Source: Goekera deserti (GTDB taxonomy: Bacteria; Actinomycetota; Actinomycetes; Mycobacteriales; Geodermatophilaceae). Taken from it: a stretch of 64,000 bases of DNA. A program made the position numbers and the translations under genes. The first letter of the stretch is position 1; the number at the start of each line of letters is the position of its first letter. The stretch is taken from NCBI RefSeq assembly GCF_010685995.1, contig NZ_JAAGWK010000009.1:186001-250000 (forward strand), given 5' to 3'. Below are positions 27,714 through 36,555 of the stretch, in pieces. A model generated the notes under the pieces. It did not search any database, was not told the DNA's origin, and saw nothing but the letters and a program-made list of their open reading frames with translations.

Positions 27714-30700
27714 GCCCGGGACTGCCCGGGCTGGAGTGCCACAGCTTGCGCGGGGCGCCCTTGGAGTCCTCGCCGGCGGGCTTGATGTCCGCGTAGGGCG
27801 ACATCCGGAACCCGGTCGGGTGCACCAGCACCGGCCGGACCACCACCGGCCGCGACGCCCGGGAGGCCGCGGCCCCGGCGATCGCCTGCTCGGTGTACTC
27901 CCCCGGTGCGGCCATCAGCTCGGCCACCGCGTCCGTGCCGCCGGACTCCCAGGCCGCGTGCAGGGCGGTGAGGTCCCAGGCACCGGTCGCGCGCATCGAC
28001 ACCCCCCGCGGACCGGTCCGGCGGATCTCCCCCCGGATCACCAGCAGCCAGGAGTGGAAGACCGTGGCCGCGTAGGGACCCTGCACGTCCTCGAAGAAGG
28101 TGGAGTCGGTGCAGCCGGTGCCGTCGTCGAGGGTCACGAACACCACCCGGCGCCCGGACCGGATCGGCGGGGTCTGGGTGGCCACCTTGACCCCGGCCAC
28201 CAGCACCCGGGCGCCGCTGCGCCGGCCGAGCAGTTCCCCGGCCGGCACGGCCCCCAGCGCGGCCAGGAACGGCCGGTAGGAGGCGATGACGTGCTGGCTG
28301 GTGTCCAGGCCCAGCACCTCCAGCTCGGCCCGCACCCGCTCCTCGTCGGTGAACTCCGGCAACCCGCTGGCCACGCCCCGGGCCGGGCCGGGCCCCCGCT
28401 CGTCCAGGCGGTCCCGCTCGTCCAGGCGGTCCCGCTCGTCCAGGCGGTCCCGCTCGTCCAGGCGGTCCCGCTCGTCCGCGTGGTCGAGCTCGTCCGCATG
28501 GCCCCGCTCGCCCGCGTCCGCGTGGCCCGGCTCGTCGGGGCGGTCCTCCTGGTCCAGGCAGTGCTGCTCACCCCCGTGGTCCGGCCGCCCCGTCCCGCCC
28601 CGGATGGTGTCGCGGTCGGCGTCCCGGTCCTGGGGCGTGTCCTCGTCGAACAGGTCGAGGCTCAGCTGCCCCCCGGCGGTGGACCGGGCAGCGTTGCGGC
28701 TCCACCGGTCGAGCTCGCTGATCTGCAGCAGCAGGTCGCGGCGGGTGACCTGGGACCGCCCCCGCGCCGCCCGGCCGCCCTCGCTGTCGCGCACCCCGAA
28801 GCCGTAGAGGGAGTCGAACCCGCCGGCGAGCACCAGCCGCTCGGCCACCGGCCGGGAGACCGCCGCCCGGGCCCAGAAGTCGGCCAGCGACCGGTAGGGC
28901 TGCCCGGCCACGACCCGGGCCACCTCCTCGGCGGAGATGCCCTTGACGTCGGCCAGGGACACCCGGATGCCGTACCGGCCGGGGGCGGGCATCGCAGCGG
29001 GCATCCAGTCCGGCCGGTCGCGCGCGCGGGCGCCGTCGTCGTCCGGTGCGACCGGTGCCGGCCCGCCCCCGGCCGGGTCTGCGGCCGGGGGCAGCCGCTC
29101 GATGCGGTAGGTGTCGGCGGAGGCGTTGACGTCCAGGCCGAGCACGGTGATCCCGAAGTTGCGGGCGTCGTCCAGCAGCAGGCGCTTGGGGTACATGCCG
29201 GGGTCGTGGGTGAGCACACCGGCCAGGAAGGCAGCCGTGTGGTGCGTCTTCAGCCAGGCCGACTGGTAGGTGGGCAGGGCGAAGGCGGCCGCGTGCGCCT
29301 TGCAGAACCCGAAGGACCCGAAGGCCACCAGCACCTGCCACACCTGCTCGGCGACGTCCTCGGTGAAGTCGTTGTCCAGGGCCAGCGGCATGAACCAGGC
29401 CCGCACCTCCGGGTGGGCGTCCTTCTCGCCCAGGGCGCGGCGCACCTCGTCGGCCTCGGCGAGGGTGCAGCCGGTCATCTCCGCGACGATCTCCAGCACC
29501 TGCTCGTGGAAGACCACCACCCCGGCGGTCTGCTCCAGGTACGGGCGCAGCCGGGGGTGCGGGTAGACCGGGTCGCGCCAGCCGTTCCGGGCGAGCAGGA
29601 AGGGGGTGACCATGTCGCTCTTCACCGGGCCGGGCCGGAACAGCGAGATGTCGATGACCAGGTCCTCGAAGGTCTGCGGCCCGAACTTGCCGACCAGCTC
29701 GCGCTGACCCGGCGACTCGATCTGGAACATGCCCAGCGTGCGGGTGCTGCGGATCAGCTCGAAGGTGGTGGGGTCGTCGCGGGGCACGGCGTCGATGTCG
29801 ACCTGCTCGCCGTCGACCCGGGCCACCTCGTCCATGGCGTGCCGGATCGCCGACTGCATCCGGATGCCCAGCAGGTCGAGCTTGAGCAGGCCCAGCTCCT
29901 CGACGTCGTCCTTGTCGAACTGGCTCATCGGGTAGCCGAGGTGGCTCTGCTCCACCGGGGTGCGGTCGAGCAGGCTGGCGTCGGACAGCAGCACCCCGCA
30001 CGGGTGCAGGGCGATGTGCCGGGGCAGCCCGTCGAGCCGGGCCACGAGGTCGAAGAGCAGGTCCAGGTCGCCGGTACCGCCGCCGCGCCGGGAGCCCATC
30101 CGGCTGGCCCGCAGCTCGGGCAGGTCGCGGAGCGCCGCGTGCACCTGGCTGGCCCGGATGTGCGGGAAGGCCTTGGCCACGGCGTCGACCTCGGTGGGCG
30201 GCAGGCCCAGCGCGGCGCCGACGTCACGGATGGCGTGCCGGACCCGGTAGGTGTCCATCATCGAGATGCAGCTGACCCGGTGGGCACCGAACCGGTCGAT
30301 GACCGCGTCGTAGACCTCCAACCGCCGGGCGGACTCCACGTCGATGTCGATGTCGGGCAGCTGGTGGCGCAGCGGGGACAGGAAGCGCTGCATCAGCAGG
30401 CCGTAGCGGATCGGGTCGACGTCGGAGATGCCCAGCAGGTAGGTGACCAGGCTGCCCGCGCCCGAGCCGCGGGCCGCTGCCCGGACCCGCAGGCCGCGGA
30501 TCAGGTCGACGACGTCGGCGACGGTGAGGAAGTAGGAGGGGTAGCCCAGCTGCTCGATGACCGCCAGCTCCTCGGCCAGCCGCTGGTGCACCGCGCCGGT
30601 CACCGCCATCCCGCGCCGGCCGAAGCCGGCCTCGCAGCGGGCCCGCAGCACCTGGGCCGGTGTCATGCCCTGCTCGGCCGGGGTGGTGACCACGTCGAGC

Positions 30701-31752
30701 TCGGGGTAGCGCACGGTGCCGATGCCGAGGTCGCCGCGGACGTCGACGGCGCACTGCTCGGCGAGCCGGGCGGTGGCCGCCAGCAGCCGGGCGGCGGCGT
30801 CCCGGTCGGGGCCGGCCAGGTCCTCGGCCACCAGGGCCATCTCCTTGCCCGACTTCAGGTACCCCTCGGCGGTGCGCCGGTCGACGTGCCGCTCACCCAG
30901 CGGCACCAGGCGGCGGGCGGCGTCGAGCACGTCGGCGGTCGGGGCGTCGATGGCGTCGACGTAGCGGACGGCGTTGGACAGCACCACCGGCACGCCCACC
31001 TGCGCGGCGAAGCGGAGCATCGCCTGGGCCCGGGACCGGTCGCCCTGCCCCAGGTGGTGCACGACCTCGAGCACCAGCCGGCCCGGGCCGAAGGCGGCCC
31101 GCCAGGTGTCCAGCTGCTCCTCGGCGACGTCGGCCCGGCCGGCGGCCAGCGCCCGGCCCACCGGTGAGCCGGGCCCCAGGACGGCGACCAGGCCGGTGGC
31201 GTGCTCGGCGGCCATCGCCAGCGAGCTCACCGGCTCGCTGCGGGTGCTGCGCAGGTGGGTGGCGCTGGTGAGCCGGCACAGCGACCGCCAGCCGGCGCCG
31301 TCCCGGGCCAGGAAGGTGACCCGCGGCAGCCGCGGGTCGACGCTGGCCCCGCCCCGGGCCGGGCCCCGGCGACCGGCCGCCGACATGGACCCGGACGCCG
31401 ACCGGGCCGGGCCCGACCGTGCACCGCCGGGACGCTGCCCGACGGGGTGCAGCCGCACCGGGGACGGCGCCGCGTCCCAGGGGCCGCCGCCGATCGCCCG
31501 GGCCAGCGCCGGGGGCAGGGTGGAGTCGACGGCCGGGGCCACCGCGAGGTCGACTCCGAACAGCGGCCGGATGCCGGCCGAGCGACAGGCCAGGGCGAAC
31601 TTGACCGCCCCGTAGAGGCCGTCGCGGTCGGTGAGCGCCAGCGCCTCCATCCCGTGGTCGGCAGCCCGGGCGACCAGGTCGGCCGGGTGGTTGGCCCCGT
31701 GGCGCATGGAGTACCCCGAGGCGACGTGCAGGTGGACGAAGGGGTCGCTCAC
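27709..31752 (-). CDS. dnaE2: Error-prone DNA polymerase III alpha subunit (DnaE2 type)
   Basis: C-family polymerase of 1347 residues, longer than usual for DnaE2. It opens with the PHP domain (FVHLHVASGYSMRHG, ALTDRDGLYGAVKF). The polymerase active site carries PDIDIDVESARR, and helix-hairpin-helix and OB-fold regions follow. Extra length comes from low-complexity insertions: a Gly/Ser/Arg-rich stretch in the PHP region and an acidic (DERDRL)n block encoded near 28397-28520. The GTG overlaps the HEPN stop, and the operon sits behind a LexA box. I chose DnaE2 over the replicative DnaE1 from the PHP sequence and SOS context. Confidence 0.88.
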   Translation of the reverse strand: MSDPFVHLHVASGYSMRHGANHPADLVARAADHGMEALALTDRDGLYGAVKFALACRSAGIRPLFGVDLAVAPAVDSTLPPALARAIGGGPWDAAPSPVRLHPVGQRPGGARSGPARSASGSMSAAGRRGPARGGASVDPRLPRVTFLARDGAGWRSLCRLTSATHLRSTRSEPVSSLAMAAEHATGLVAVLGPGSPVGRALAAGRADVAEEQLDTWRAAFGPGRLVLEVVHHLGQGDRSRAQAMLRFAAQVGVPVVLSNAVRYVDAIDAPTADVLDAARRLVPLGERHVDRRTAEGYLKSGKEMALVAEDLAGPDRDAAARLLAATARLAEQCAVDVRGDLGIGTVRYPELDVVTTPAEQGMTPAQVLRARCEAGFGRRGMAVTGAVHQRLAEELAVIEQLGYPSYFLTVADVVDLIRGLRVRAAARGSGAGSLVTYLLGISDVDPIRYGLLMQRFLSPLRHQLPDIDIDVESARRLEVYDAVIDRFGAHRVSCISMMDTYRVRHAIRDVGAALGLPPTEVDAVAKAFPHIRASQVHAALRDLPELRASRMGSRRGGGTGDLDLLFDLVARLDGLPRHIALHPCGVLLSDASLLDRTPVEQSHLGYPMSQFDKDDVEELGLLKLDLLGIRMQSAIRHAMDEVARVDGEQVDIDAVPRDDPTTFELIRSTRTLGMFQIESPGQRELVGKFGPQTFEDLVIDISLFRPGPVKSDMVTPFLLARNGWRDPVYPHPRLRPYLEQTAGVVVFHEQVLEIVAEMTGCTLAEADEVRRALGEKDAHPEVRAWFMPLALDNDFTEDVAEQVWQVLVAFGSFGFCKAHAAAFALPTYQSAWLKTHHTAAFLAGVLTHDPGMYPKRLLLDDARNFGITVLGLDVNASADTYRIERLPPAADPAGGGPAPVAPDDDGARARDRPDWMPAAMPAPGRYGIRVSLADVKGISAEEVARVVAGQPYRSLADFWARAAVSRPVAERLVLAGGFDSLYGFGVRDSEGGRAARGRSQVTRRDLLLQISELDRWSRNAARSTAGGQLSLDLFDEDTPQDRDADRDTIRGGTGRPDHGGEQHCLDQEDRPDEPGHADAGERGHADELDHADERDRLDERDRLDERDRLDERDRLDERGPGPARGVASGLPEFTDEERVRAELEVLGLDTSQHVIASYRPFLAALGAVPAGELLGRRSGARVLVAGVKVATQTPPIRSGRRVVFVTLDDGTGCTDSTFFEDVQGPYAATVFHSWLLVIRGEIRRTGPRGVSMRATGAWDLTALHAAWESGGTDAVAELMAAPGEYTEQAIAGAAASRASRPVVVRPVLVHPTGFRMSPYADIKPAGEDSKGAPRKLWHSSPGSPGH
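28397..28468 (-). repeat. 18-bp coding minisatellite within dnaE2
   Basis: Four perfect copies of CGCTCGTCCAGGCGGTCC on the plus strand are followed by three degraded copies to about 28520. On the coding strand they give repeated DERDRL units. The period is a multiple of three, so copy-number change keeps the frame. Confidence 0.85.
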
Positions 31753-32309
31753 CGCCCGGGCTCGTCGGCCGGGGACGGGGGCACCGGCGATGCGCGCCGG
31801 GGGGTGGCGGGGCGCAGGTGGGTGACCCGCCGCGAGGACTCCCGGGGGGACTCCCGGGGGGACTCCGGCTCGCGGACGGGGGCGGGCCGCTGCCCCAGGC
31901 AGGCCTCGGCGACGGCGAGGAACTCCCCGGCGTCGCGGACCAGGTCGTCGGCCTCCCGCTCGGTGACCGCGTGCCGCAGCCCGGCCTCGGCAGCCGCCCG
32001 CTTGGCGGCGCCGGCGGCGAAGAACGCCGCCCACTCCCCCAGCTCCGGGGCCACCTGGCCGATCAGCACCCAGGCGCTGCGCGGCCGGCGGCGCCCCGCC
32101 TCGGGCCGGGTGCGTGCGGCCAGCACCGCGGCCGCCCCGCGCAGCGCGGCCAGGTGGGCGGTGGCGTACCGCCAGCCCGGGTCGGGGCAGACGGCGGCCT
32201 CGGCCAGCCCGCGGTGGGCCTGGCCGAGCAGCTGCGCGGCGGCGGCCGGCAGACGGGCGGGGAGCGACACGGGGAGCGGGAGCTGCTCGGCCAGGACCCG
32301 GGCGCCCAT
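31749..32309 (-). CDS. SAV_6107-family HEPN-like protein
   Basis: A mainly helical protein of 186 residues. The N-terminal 130 residues (LAEQLPLPVSLPARLPAAAAQL, then repeated Ala-rich helices and a WAAFFAAGA segment) fit the actinobacterial HEPN-domain family found beside dnaE2 or imuB genes. The Pro/Ser/Arg-rich tail looks disordered. The classical RNase RxxxxH motif is not evident, so nuclease activity should not be assumed. Its start codon overlaps the DUF6504 stop by one base (TGATG). Confidence 0.75.
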   Translation of the reverse strand: MGARVLAEQLPLPVSLPARLPAAAAQLLGQAHRGLAEAAVCPDPGWRYATAHLAALRGAAAVLAARTRPEAGRRRPRSAWVLIGQVAPELGEWAAFFAAGAAKRAAAEAGLRHAVTEREADDLVRDAGEFLAVAEACLGQRPAPVREPESPRESPRESSRRVTHLRPATPRRASPVPPSPADEPGR

Positions 32310-32638
32310 CAGTCGTGCGCCCGGACGAGCAGCCACTGGTCGGCCATCGAGTTCCAGGAGATGTCGAACACCCCGGCGAAGCTCATCCGGGAGCGGCCGG
32401 CGCGCACGGCCTCCACCCGCCACACCTGGCGGGTGGTGACCAGCGTGGCCGACGCGCCACCGCGCCCGGGGCCGCCGTCGTGCCGCCACCAGGGGGTGGT
32501 CTCGACCCAGGAGTCGAGCAGCTCGCCCACCTCGTAGCGGGTCTGCCCGCGCCAGAACTGCGCCGGCCCCGACGGGCCCCGCTCGACCTGCACCTCTTCC
32601 CCGACCCGGCCATCAGACCCGACGAGCACCCGGCTCAT
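32309..32638 (-). CDS. DUF6504 family protein
   Basis: A 109-residue protein of unknown function, first gene of the LexA-controlled operon. The ATG at 32638 has GGAG six bases upstream and lies 45 bases after the SOS box. The sequence is rich in Trp and Arg (FWRGQTRYEV, SWVETTPWW, RQVWRVEA) with beta-strand character. Members are usually encoded beside Y-family polymerase or dnaE2 genes in actinobacteria, which suggests an accessory role in mutagenic repair. The longer upstream frame crosses the operator and is not used. Confidence 0.8.
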   Translation of the reverse strand: MSRVLVGSDGRVGEEVQVERGPSGPAQFWRGQTRYEVGELLDSWVETTPWWRHDGGPGRGGASATLVTTRQVWRVEAVRAGRSRMSFAGVFDISWNSMADQWLLVRAHD

Positions 32639-32683
32639 GTCAGACTCCGCACTCTCGCCCCGCCCGGCGACCAGGCCGCCGAC

Positions 32684-32703
32684 GTTCGAACACGTGTTCG
32701 AAC
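32684..32703 (-). promoter_or_regulatory. LexA (SOS) box upstream of the dnaE2 operon
   Basis: GTTCGAACACGTGTTCGAAC is a perfect 20-base palindrome containing the same 16-base core as the dinB box. It lies 45 bases before the DUF6504 start, where LexA would block transcription of DUF6504, HEPN and dnaE2. Confidence 0.88.
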
Positions 32704-32917
32704 ACCGATGAGTAGACCCGACCCCACCGGCGGCGTCAAGCCGGACGCGCGGTCCCGCGGTGGTGTCGCCGGGGCGCTGCGGCCCGGACGCCGCCCAGGT
32801 CACGGGTGGTGTGCGGCTCGGTGACAGCACGTCACCCGGCGGCGACCGGTGGGGCCCGGTGACGGTGGCCCGACGTCACCGCCACGCGCCGCGCGCGACG
32901 GTGGGAGACTGCCCTGC

Positions 32918-33418
32918 ATGACCCCGCCAGCCCGCACCCCCGGCGCCGAGGTGGCCCGGCTGCTGGCCGAGGCCGGGGTGCGGGGTGAGGTCCGCGAGCT
33001 GCCCGACAGCGCCCGCACCGCCGCGGCGGCCGCGGCACAGCTCGGCGTCCCGGTCGGCGCGATCGCCAACAGCCTGGTGTTCGACGTCGACGGCAGCCCG
33101 CTGCTGGTGCTCACCAGCGGCGCGCACCGGGTCGACCAGCCGGCGGTCGCCCGGCTGCTCGGGGTGCCGAGGGTCGAGCGGGCCACCCCCGACTTCGTGC
33201 GCGAGCACACCGGCCAGGCCGTCGGCGGGGTCTCACCCATCGGGCACCCGGAGCCGATCGGCACCCTGGTCGACGTGGAACTCGCCCGGTTCGACACCGT
33301 CTGGGCCGCGGCCGGCCACCCGCACACCGTCTTCCCCACCAGCTACGACGAGCTGATCCGGTTGACCGACGGCACCCCTGCCGAGGTCGGCACCGCCCAG
33401 CAGGGAGCACTGCCATGA
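32918..33418 (+). CDS. YbaK/ProX-type aminoacyl-tRNA deacylase domain protein
   Basis: A 166-residue single-domain protein of the YbaK/prolyl-tRNA editing fold. It shows the strand AIANSLVFDVDGSPLLVLTSG and the family motif VGGVSPIGH. Relatives hydrolyse mischarged tRNAs; the substrate here is not determined. A GAGACT box ends seven bases before the ATG, so the transcript may be leaderless. The stop overlaps the acetyltransferase start (ATGA). Confidence 0.85.
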   Translation: MTPPARTPGAEVARLLAEAGVRGEVRELPDSARTAAAAAAQLGVPVGAIANSLVFDVDGSPLLVLTSGAHRVDQPAVARLLGVPRVERATPDFVREHTGQAVGGVSPIGHPEPIGTLVDVELARFDTVWAAAGHPHTVFPTSYDELIRLTDGTPAEVGTAQQGALP

Positions 33419-34002
33419 CCGACACCACCCCGGCCACCCGGGTCACCGAGCTGCCCACCCGCTGGCTGCGCGACCACATGCACGAGGCGCTGGCCATCTA
33501 CGGCGCCGCGATGGGCTACGGAGAGTCCGTCGTCGCCGGCCGGTATGGCTACGCCGTCCAGCACACCGAGCGGCCCGGGTTCCGCGCCGTGGGCGCGTTC
33601 TCGGACTCGGTGGACGGCGAGCGGCTGGTCGGCTTCGGCTACGGCTACCTGGCCGAGCCCGGGCAGTGGTGGCACGACCAGGTGCGCAACGCCCTGGACC
33701 GCCGCACCGCGAAGAAGTGGCTGACCGGGGCCTTCGAGGTGTGCGAGCTGCACGTGCACCCCGACGCGCAGAGCCGCGGGCTGGGCCGCCAGCTGCTGCA
33801 CGCGCTGGTCGAGGGCCTGCCGCACCCGGCCGCCCTGCTCTCCACCCCGGACGCCGACACCAAGGCGTTCCGGCTCTACCACGCGGACGGCTTCGTCGAC
33901 CTGGCCCGCGGCTACCACTTCCCGGGTGACGCCCGCCCCTTCGCCATCCTCGGCGCCCGGCTGCCCCTGCCGCGCCCCGGCGCCCGTCCCTCGGAGTCCT
34001 GA
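33415..34002 (+). CDS. GNAT family N-acetyltransferase
   Basis: A 195-residue GNAT-fold protein. The acetyl-CoA pyrophosphate loop appears as VHPDAQSRGLGRQLLHAL (about residues 120-137), preceded by CELHV and followed by FRLYHADGFVDL, the usual late strands. The N-terminal RWLRDHMHEALAIYGAAMGYGE is shared, from memory, with actinobacterial homologues encoded near dcw clusters such as Rv2170. It is coupled to the YbaK gene. Its substrate is unknown. Confidence 0.85.
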   Translation: MTDTTPATRVTELPTRWLRDHMHEALAIYGAAMGYGESVVAGRYGYAVQHTERPGFRAVGAFSDSVDGERLVGFGYGYLAEPGQWWHDQVRNALDRRTAKKWLTGAFEVCELHVHPDAQSRGLGRQLLHALVEGLPHPAALLSTPDADTKAFRLYHADGFVDLARGYHFPGDARPFAILGARLPLPRPGARPSES

Positions 34003-34008
34003 ACCCGC

Positions 34009-35688
34009 GTGAGCCCCGCCCCCGCCAACGACATCGAACACATCCACACCGACGTCGCCGACGCCGTCGTCATCGGGTCCGGGCACAACGGCATGGTGGC
34101 CGCCTGCCACCTGGCCGCCGCCGGGCTCCGGGTCGAGGTCCTGGAATCCGACGACGTGCTGGGTGGCGCCGTGTCCACCGTCGAGCGCTGGCCGGGCGTG
34201 CTGGTCGACCGCGGCTCCAGCGCGCACGTGATCATCCGGCACAGCGGGGTGGTCGAGGAGCTGGGCCTGGCCGACCACGGGCTGACCTACATCGACTGCG
34301 ACCCGTGGGGCTTCGCCCCGGCCACGGTGCCCGGCGACCCCGGCCCGGACGGCAGGCCGCTGGTGTTCTCCGTCGACCTGGACGCCACCTGCGCCTCCAT
34401 CGCGGCCGCCTGCGGCCCGGCGGACGCCGCCGCCTACCGGCGCTTCGTCGGCGTCTGGGGCCCGCGCAGCGCGCACGTGGTGCGGGCCTTCGGCGACCGG
34501 CCCAGCCCCGGCCGGCTGGCCCGGCACCTGTGGCCGCTGGGCGCACCACAGAAGGGGCAGGAGCGCACCGCCGGCGCGGAGCTGGCCACCGACTTCCTGG
34601 GCTCCGGGGACGCGCTGCTGGACCGCTGGTTCAGCTCCGAGCGACTCAAGGCGGCGCTGTCCTGGTTCGGCGCGCAGTCCGGCCCTCCCATGCACGAGCC
34701 CGGCACCGCGGCGATGGTCGGCTGGGTCGCCCTGCTGCACACCACCCCGCCCGGTCACCCGGTCGGCGGCTCCGGTGGGCTGACCCAGGCGCTGCGCCGC
34801 AAGCTGGAGTCGCACGGCGGCCGGGTCATCCTCGGGGACGGCGCCGCCCGGCTGCTGGTCGACGACGGCCGGGTCACCGGCGTGCGGACGGCGTCCGGAC
34901 GGCGGGTCGAGGCCCCGGTCGTCGTCGCCGCGTGCCACGTGCTGGCCACCCGCGACATCGCCGGCGAGCACGCCCCGCCCGCCCTGGCCGACGCCGCGCC
35001 CCCGCTGGGCAACGGCTTCGGGCTGGTGGTGCGCTGCCTGACCGACGCGCTGCCCGCCTACCCCGGCGTCGACCCGGACGACGCCCTGCAGGGCCTGCAG
35101 CTGCTGTGCACCGACCGGGCGCAACTGGCCTCCGCGCACGGCGACTGGCTAGCCGGGCTGCTGCCCCGCGACCCGGTGCCGCTGGCCATGTCGTTCTCCG
35201 CGAGCGACCCGACGCTGGCGCCCGAGGGCCGCTACGTGGTGACCATCTGGGGCCAGTGGTACCCCTACCAGCTGGCCGACGGCAGCGACTGGGACGACCT
35301 GGCACAGCCCGCCGCCCGGCAGCTGGTGGACGCCGTGGACCGGTACGCCCCCGGCTTCGCGGCCTCCGTGCTGGACACCTACGTGCAGACCCCGCTGCAG
35401 CTGGAGCGGGAACTGTCCCTGCCCCGGGGCAACGTGATGCACGTGGAGATGAGCCTGGCCAGCATGTTCGCCTTCCGGCCCACCCCGGCGCTGTCCGGCC
35501 ACCGCGTACCGGGACTGGACGGGCTGTACCTGGCCGGGGCCTCCACCCATCCCGGCGGCGGGGTGTCGGGCAACTCCGGCCGGACGGCGGCCCGGATCGT
35601 GCTCGCCGACCGCGCCCCGGCGGCGCGGGCCCGCCGGGCGGTGTCCGCCGGCCTGTCGGCCGGGTTGTCGGCCCTCCGGCGCCGATGA
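34009..35688 (+). CDS. CrtO-like carotenoid oxidoreductase (FAD-dependent)
   Basis: A 559-residue FAD protein of the phytoene desaturase superfamily. It has the dinucleotide motif VIGSGHNGMVAACHLAAAG near residue 20, a FSSERLKAALSWFG block and a GGSGGLTQAL block, both typical of CrtO-type carotene ketolases. The C-terminal FAD motif is YLAGASTHPGGGVSG. This fits a ketolase or related desaturase acting on a C40 carotenoid. The downstream CruF-like and glycosyltransferase genes support pigment synthesis. The GTG start is six bases after the acetyltransferase stop. Confidence 0.8.
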   Translation: MSPAPANDIEHIHTDVADAVVIGSGHNGMVAACHLAAAGLRVEVLESDDVLGGAVSTVERWPGVLVDRGSSAHVIIRHSGVVEELGLADHGLTYIDCDPWGFAPATVPGDPGPDGRPLVFSVDLDATCASIAAACGPADAAAYRRFVGVWGPRSAHVVRAFGDRPSPGRLARHLWPLGAPQKGQERTAGAELATDFLGSGDALLDRWFSSERLKAALSWFGAQSGPPMHEPGTAAMVGWVALLHTTPPGHPVGGSGGLTQALRRKLESHGGRVILGDGAARLLVDDGRVTGVRTASGRRVEAPVVVAACHVLATRDIAGEHAPPALADAAPPLGNGFGLVVRCLTDALPAYPGVDPDDALQGLQLLCTDRAQLASAHGDWLAGLLPRDPVPLAMSFSASDPTLAPEGRYVVTIWGQWYPYQLADGSDWDDLAQPAARQLVDAVDRYAPGFAASVLDTYVQTPLQLERELSLPRGNVMHVEMSLASMFAFRPTPALSGHRVPGLDGLYLAGASTHPGGGVSGNSGRTAARIVLADRAPAARARRAVSAGLSAGLSALRRR

Positions 35689-35748
35689 GCCCCGCCCTGC
35701 CCCCGGACCCCACCCGATGACCCCCGCCCTGCCCCCGGACCCCACCCG
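35685..35748 (+). repeat. 32-bp tandem duplication forming two overlapping mini-ORFs
   Basis: Two 32-base copies (35685-35716, 35717-35748) differ at one base. Each begins with ATGA. The first ATG overlaps the crtO-like stop and encodes MSPALPPDPTR, and its TGA overlaps the ATG of the second copy. The second encodes MTPALPPDPTR, and its TGA overlaps the ATG of the CruF-like gene at 35749. The result is a chain of three ATGA junctions that could pass ribosomes from one gene to the next. Confidence 0.75.
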
Positions 35749-36555
35749 ATGACGGCCGGTGCCCTGACCCGGGTGCCGGCGGCCCGGCGGGCGCCCGCGG
35801 TGCTCACCGGGGCGCTGCTGCTCACCGCCATCGCCTACCCGCTGACCTCCGACGGCGCCGTCCGGGACGTGGTGAGCTGGGCGATCGTGCTGCTCGGCTC
35901 GGCCCTGTCGGTGGTGCACGCCGGGGTGAGCCGCGGCCCGCGCACCGCGCTGGGGCTGCTCGGGCTGGTGGCCGTGGTCGCCGTGGCGTTCGAGGCGGTG
36001 GGCCTGGCCACCGGCTACCCGTACGGGACGTACACGTACTCCGACCAGCTCGGCCCGACGCTGGCCGGGGTGCCGTTCCTGGTGCCGCTGGCGTGGCTGA
36101 TGATGGCCTGGCCGAGCTGGGTGCTCGCCGCCCGGCTGGCCCGGCGCCGCCCGGCGCGGGTGCTGGTCGCGGCCTACGTGTTCGCCGGCTGGGACGTGCT
36201 GCTCGACCCGCAGATGGTCGACGCCGGCTACTGGACCTGGGCGCACCCTTCCCCCGGCCTGCCCGGCATCGACACGGTGCCGCTGACCAACCTGGCCGGC
36301 TGGCTGCTGGCCGGGATCGTGCTGATGGGCCTGCTCGACGTGCTCGTCGACCGCACCCGGGAGCCCGGCAGCCCGCACACCGGGGACGCCGCACCGCTGG
36401 TCGCCCTGGCCTGGATGACCCTGGGCGGCGCGCTGGCGCACGTCGGCTGGCTGGGGCTGCCCGGCTCCGCGGCCTGGGGGGTCGCGCTCGCCGTGCCGGT
36501 GCTGGCCGCGCTGGGCCTCCACCACCGCGCCGCGCGGCCCGGCGCCGGCCGGTGA
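35749..36555 (+). CDS. CruF-like carotenoid 1,2-hydratase (DUF422)
   Basis: Integral membrane protein of 268 residues with about seven hydrophobic segments. The family motifs GYPYGTYTYSDQLGP and WDVLLDPQMVDAGYWTW are clear. Relatives hydrate the psi-end of gamma-carotene or C50 carotenoid precursors (CruF, bisanhydrobacterioruberin hydratase). It lies between the CrtO-like gene and a glycosyltransferase, as expected if a hydroxylated carotenoid is then glycosylated. Start and stop overlap neighbours (ATGA, GTGA). Confidence 0.8.
   Translation: MTAGALTRVPAARRAPAVLTGALLLTAIAYPLTSDGAVRDVVSWAIVLLGSALSVVHAGVSRGPRTALGLLGLVAVVAVAFEAVGLATGYPYGTYTYSDQLGPTLAGVPFLVPLAWLMMAWPSWVLAARLARRRPARVLVAAYVFAGWDVLLDPQMVDAGYWTWAHPSPGLPGIDTVPLTNLAGWLLAGIVLMGLLDVLVDRTREPGSPHTGDAAPLVALAWMTLGGALAHVGWLGLPGSAAWGVALAVPVLAALGLHHRAARPGAGR

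Noticed and set aside
28397-28520. Possible CRISPR-like direct repeats
   Set aside because: The units are contiguous 18-mers inside a polymerase gene with no spacers.
27643-31167. Plus-strand open frame of 1174 codons opposite dnaE2
   Set aside because: Mirror frame of a recognisable polymerase gene, with no domain and no ribosome binding site.
32708-32824. A 38-codon ORF starting six bases after the LexA box on the plus strand
   Set aside because: No ribosome binding site, no recognisable features, Arg/Gly-rich composition typical of chance frames.
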